A DNA stretch of 6,060 nt from Candidatus Saccharimonadia bacterium (lineage in GTDB: Bacteria > Patescibacteriota > Saccharimonadia > Saccharimonadales > Saccharimonadaceae). The stretch spans positions 1 to 6,060 of the forward strand of contig JALRDG010000071.1 of the NCBI GenBank assembly GCA_023257055.1. The letters run 5' to 3'. The translations under genes were made by a program, and so were the position numbers. Shown here piece after piece: positions 4,611 to 6,060 of this stretch (positions within the stretch are counted from its first letter, which is position 1; every line of letters begins with the position of its first letter). The notes under the pieces are model-generated. The model saw only the letters and a list, made by a program, of their open reading frames with translations, ran no database searches and was not told where the DNA came from.

Positions 4611-6060
4611 AAAAACATATATACGATTGTTAACAATAGCGGGGGTGGGGGCTGGAATAGTACTAGGCGCTCTCTTTGGTATGGCACCAGTTGCACATGC
4701 TGCCGACGCGAATGAAAAATTCGAATGGGTCAACGCTTCGACCATTAAAATGACCTACACGCAGTTAAACGGCGCTTTAACAAAAGATGCCAGTGTCGAT
4801 CTGAAAAAGAACGATCAAGGAAAATTCGTTGCCGAGAATGTTAACGCAGGCAACTACGGCAGCATGGAAGCCCCGTCAGTCTGTACCTATACATACACAC
4901 TGACGCCAAGCGGCAACAATACTTCCGGTAGTGTTGACACGAAGCGCACCTCGGGCAATTTCTTAACCCCTTGTCCCGACTCTCTCGCTATGGGTAATGT
5001 CGGTATTGGGAACGCCGCCAAGGCGGACGACGCCGGTGGTAGCACAACCGGAGATGGCGCCGAAGAAGAATCGGCATCAAGCTGTAAAGTTGATGGTATT
5101 GGCTGGATTATCTGTCCAGTTGTAGGTTTTCTTGGGCTCATTACAGATGCGGCGCAGCGAATTGTCGTCTCCATGCTCGAAACACAGCCCCTAAATGTAC
5201 AGGCCGAGAATAACCCGACCTACCAGGTATGGAGTATTGCTCGCAACCTTGCAAACGTCGTGTTCGTGATTGCCTTTATGCTTATTATCTTCTCACAGCT
5301 GACAAGTGTCGGCATTGGTAATTACGGTATAAAGAAAATGTTACCGCGGCTTGTTGTTGCCGGCATATTGGTAAACATATCCTACTGGATATGCGCCATT
5401 GCACTCGACCTTTCTAATATTGTCGGCGCCTCTGTGTTTGAATTATTTAAAGAAACTATCGTCAAATTAAATCCAGAGTCGGTCGGAGCGTGGAGTGGTC
5501 AAAGCGACCGATATGCAACGATTGTTGGTGGCGTACTAGCAGGTACTGCTGTAGCCGGGGCGACCTTATACTTAGGACTTACCGTATTATTACCACTACT
5601 TATTACCGCAGCGTCAGCAATCATACTCGTCGTTGTCGTCCTGACGATTCGCCAAGCACTTATCATTATTCTGGTTGTCGTTTCACCACTTGCATTCGTA
5701 GCATTTCTTCTTCCAAATACAGAAAACTTTTTCAGTAAATGGAAGTCATTATTTACTACCATGCTCATGATGTATCCAGCTATCGCCCTTATTTTCGGTG
5801 GAAGTGCGCTGGCTAGTGAAGTTATCATGTATTCAGCTGGCAGTATAGAAGGTGACGCAACAAAGAAGTTTCTTGTTCAAACTACCGGTGCCTTCGTGGC
5901 AATTATCCCACTATTTATCACGCCGATTGTCATGAAGACCGCTGGCGGTGTATTAAATCGTATTGGTGGAATTGTTAATAACGCCGATAAAGGAATGTTC
6001 GACCGAGCACGAAAAGGTGCGGCAGGCCTGAGAGAATCTGAACTGAATCGTCAACGTTTG
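4606..6060 (+). CDS. VirB6/TrbL-like T4SS polytopic membrane protein, 3' end cut by window edge
   Basis: From ATG 4606 there are 485 open codons running off the right edge. A signal peptide (MIKTYIR, core 8-28, likely cleavage after AHA at 30-32) leads into an extracytoplasmic domain (about 33-137) with C93 and C123, then a Gly/Asp/Glu-rich linker (138-158). C160 and C170 flank the start of a first hydrophobic segment (about 164-180). Strong membrane helices follow near 208-230, 247-268, 305-328, 330-347, 350-369, 384-403 and 424-443, then a positively charged tail with GGIVNNADKGMFDRARKG at 454-471. The segment QLTSVGIGNYGIKKMLPRL (231-249), followed by VVAGILVNISYWIC, is characteristic of VirB6/TrbL-like proteins in Patescibacteria. 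VirB6 proteins form the inner-membrane part of the T4SS translocation channel. VirB3/VirB4 homologues often lie nearby in such clusters, so they may follow beyond the edge. No ribosome site is visible. The family call is by recognition, not by search. Confidence 0.85.
   Translation, partial: MIKTYIRLLTIAGVGAGIVLGALFGMAPVAHAADANEKFEWVNASTIKMTYTQLNGALTKDASVDLKKNDQGKFVAENVNAGNYGSMEAPSVCTYTYTLTPSGNNTSGSVDTKRTSGNFLTPCPDSLAMGNVGIGNAAKADDAGGSTTGDGAEEESASSCKVDGIGWIICPVVGFLGLITDAAQRIVVSMLETQPLNVQAENNPTYQVWSIARNLANVVFVIAFMLIIFSQLTSVGIGNYGIKKMLPRLVVAGILVNISYWICAIALDLSNIVGASVFELFKETIVKLNPESVGAWSGQSDRYATIVGGVLAGTAVAGATLYLGLTVLLPLLITAASAIILVVVVLTIRQALIIILVVVSPLAFVAFLLPNTENFFSKWKSLFTTMLMMYPAIALIFGGSALASEVIMYSAGSIEGDATKKFLVQTTGAFVAIIPLFITPIVMKTAGGVLNRIGGIVNNADKGMFDRARKGAAGLRESELNRQRL

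Noticed and set aside
4887..5828. Open frames 4887-5174 (minus), 5490-5738 (plus) and 5499-5828 (minus)
   Set aside because: They lie inside the VirB6-like gene, whose frame is continuous from 4606 to the window end and shows signal peptide and membrane helices.
1..6060. Alternative genetic code (UGA as glycine, as in Gracilibacteria/SR1)
   Set aside because: P2 and P3 end at TGA in ATGA overlaps with the next gene, and all genes read cleanly with the standard bacterial code.

Overview
The window most resembles a chromosomal segment of a Patescibacteria/CPR bacterium, with Candidatus Saccharibacteria (TM7) the best guess. The reasons are the set of small two-helix type IV secretion (T4SS) pilin-like proteins, the large VirB6/TrbL-like membrane protein with the segment QLTSVGIGNYGIKKMLPRL typical of these lineages, compact gene packing, and clean reading with TGA as stop. 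This taxonomic call is from memory of protein families; no search was run.

Layout. (1) Positions 1-601, minus strand: comF, a zinc-ribbon phosphoribosyltransferase-fold protein cut by the left edge. (2) 602-708: a compact divergent promoter region in which the comF -10 box overlaps the hsp20 -35 box, with a short perfect palindrome at the expected hsp20 transcription start. (3) 709-1185, plus strand: an Hsp20/alpha-crystallin small heat-shock protein, followed by a strong terminator hairpin. (4) 1289-1320: a second hairpin, serving the convergent minus-strand operon. (5) 3296 down to 1334, minus strand: five consecutive small T4SS pilin-like genes (here P1 to P5 in transcription order). P1 to P4 are tightly packed, with two 4-base ATGA overlaps; P5 stands 68 bases apart and has its own well-formed promoter. 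(6) 3297-3444: divergent intergenic region. (7) 3445-4509, plus strand: an unrecognised lipoprotein with a single cysteine at the lipobox, with its own promoter and terminator. (8) 4606 to the right edge, plus strand: a VirB6/TrbL-like polytopic membrane protein with a signal peptide and an N-terminal extracytoplasmic domain, cut by the window edge.

How the parts fit. The pilins would form an extracellular filament or a pool of membrane subunits, the VirB6-like protein an inner-membrane channel platform, and the lipoprotein a possible envelope-anchored accessory. The divergent arrangement would allow subunits and machine to be expressed separately. No ATPase (VirB4/VirB11), coupling protein or relaxase is in view, so the substrate (DNA in, DNA out, or protein) cannot be decided here. 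comF is a competence-associated family and could suggest DNA uptake, but that link rests only on proximity. No tRNA, rRNA, CRISPR, insertion sequence or transposase is visible.
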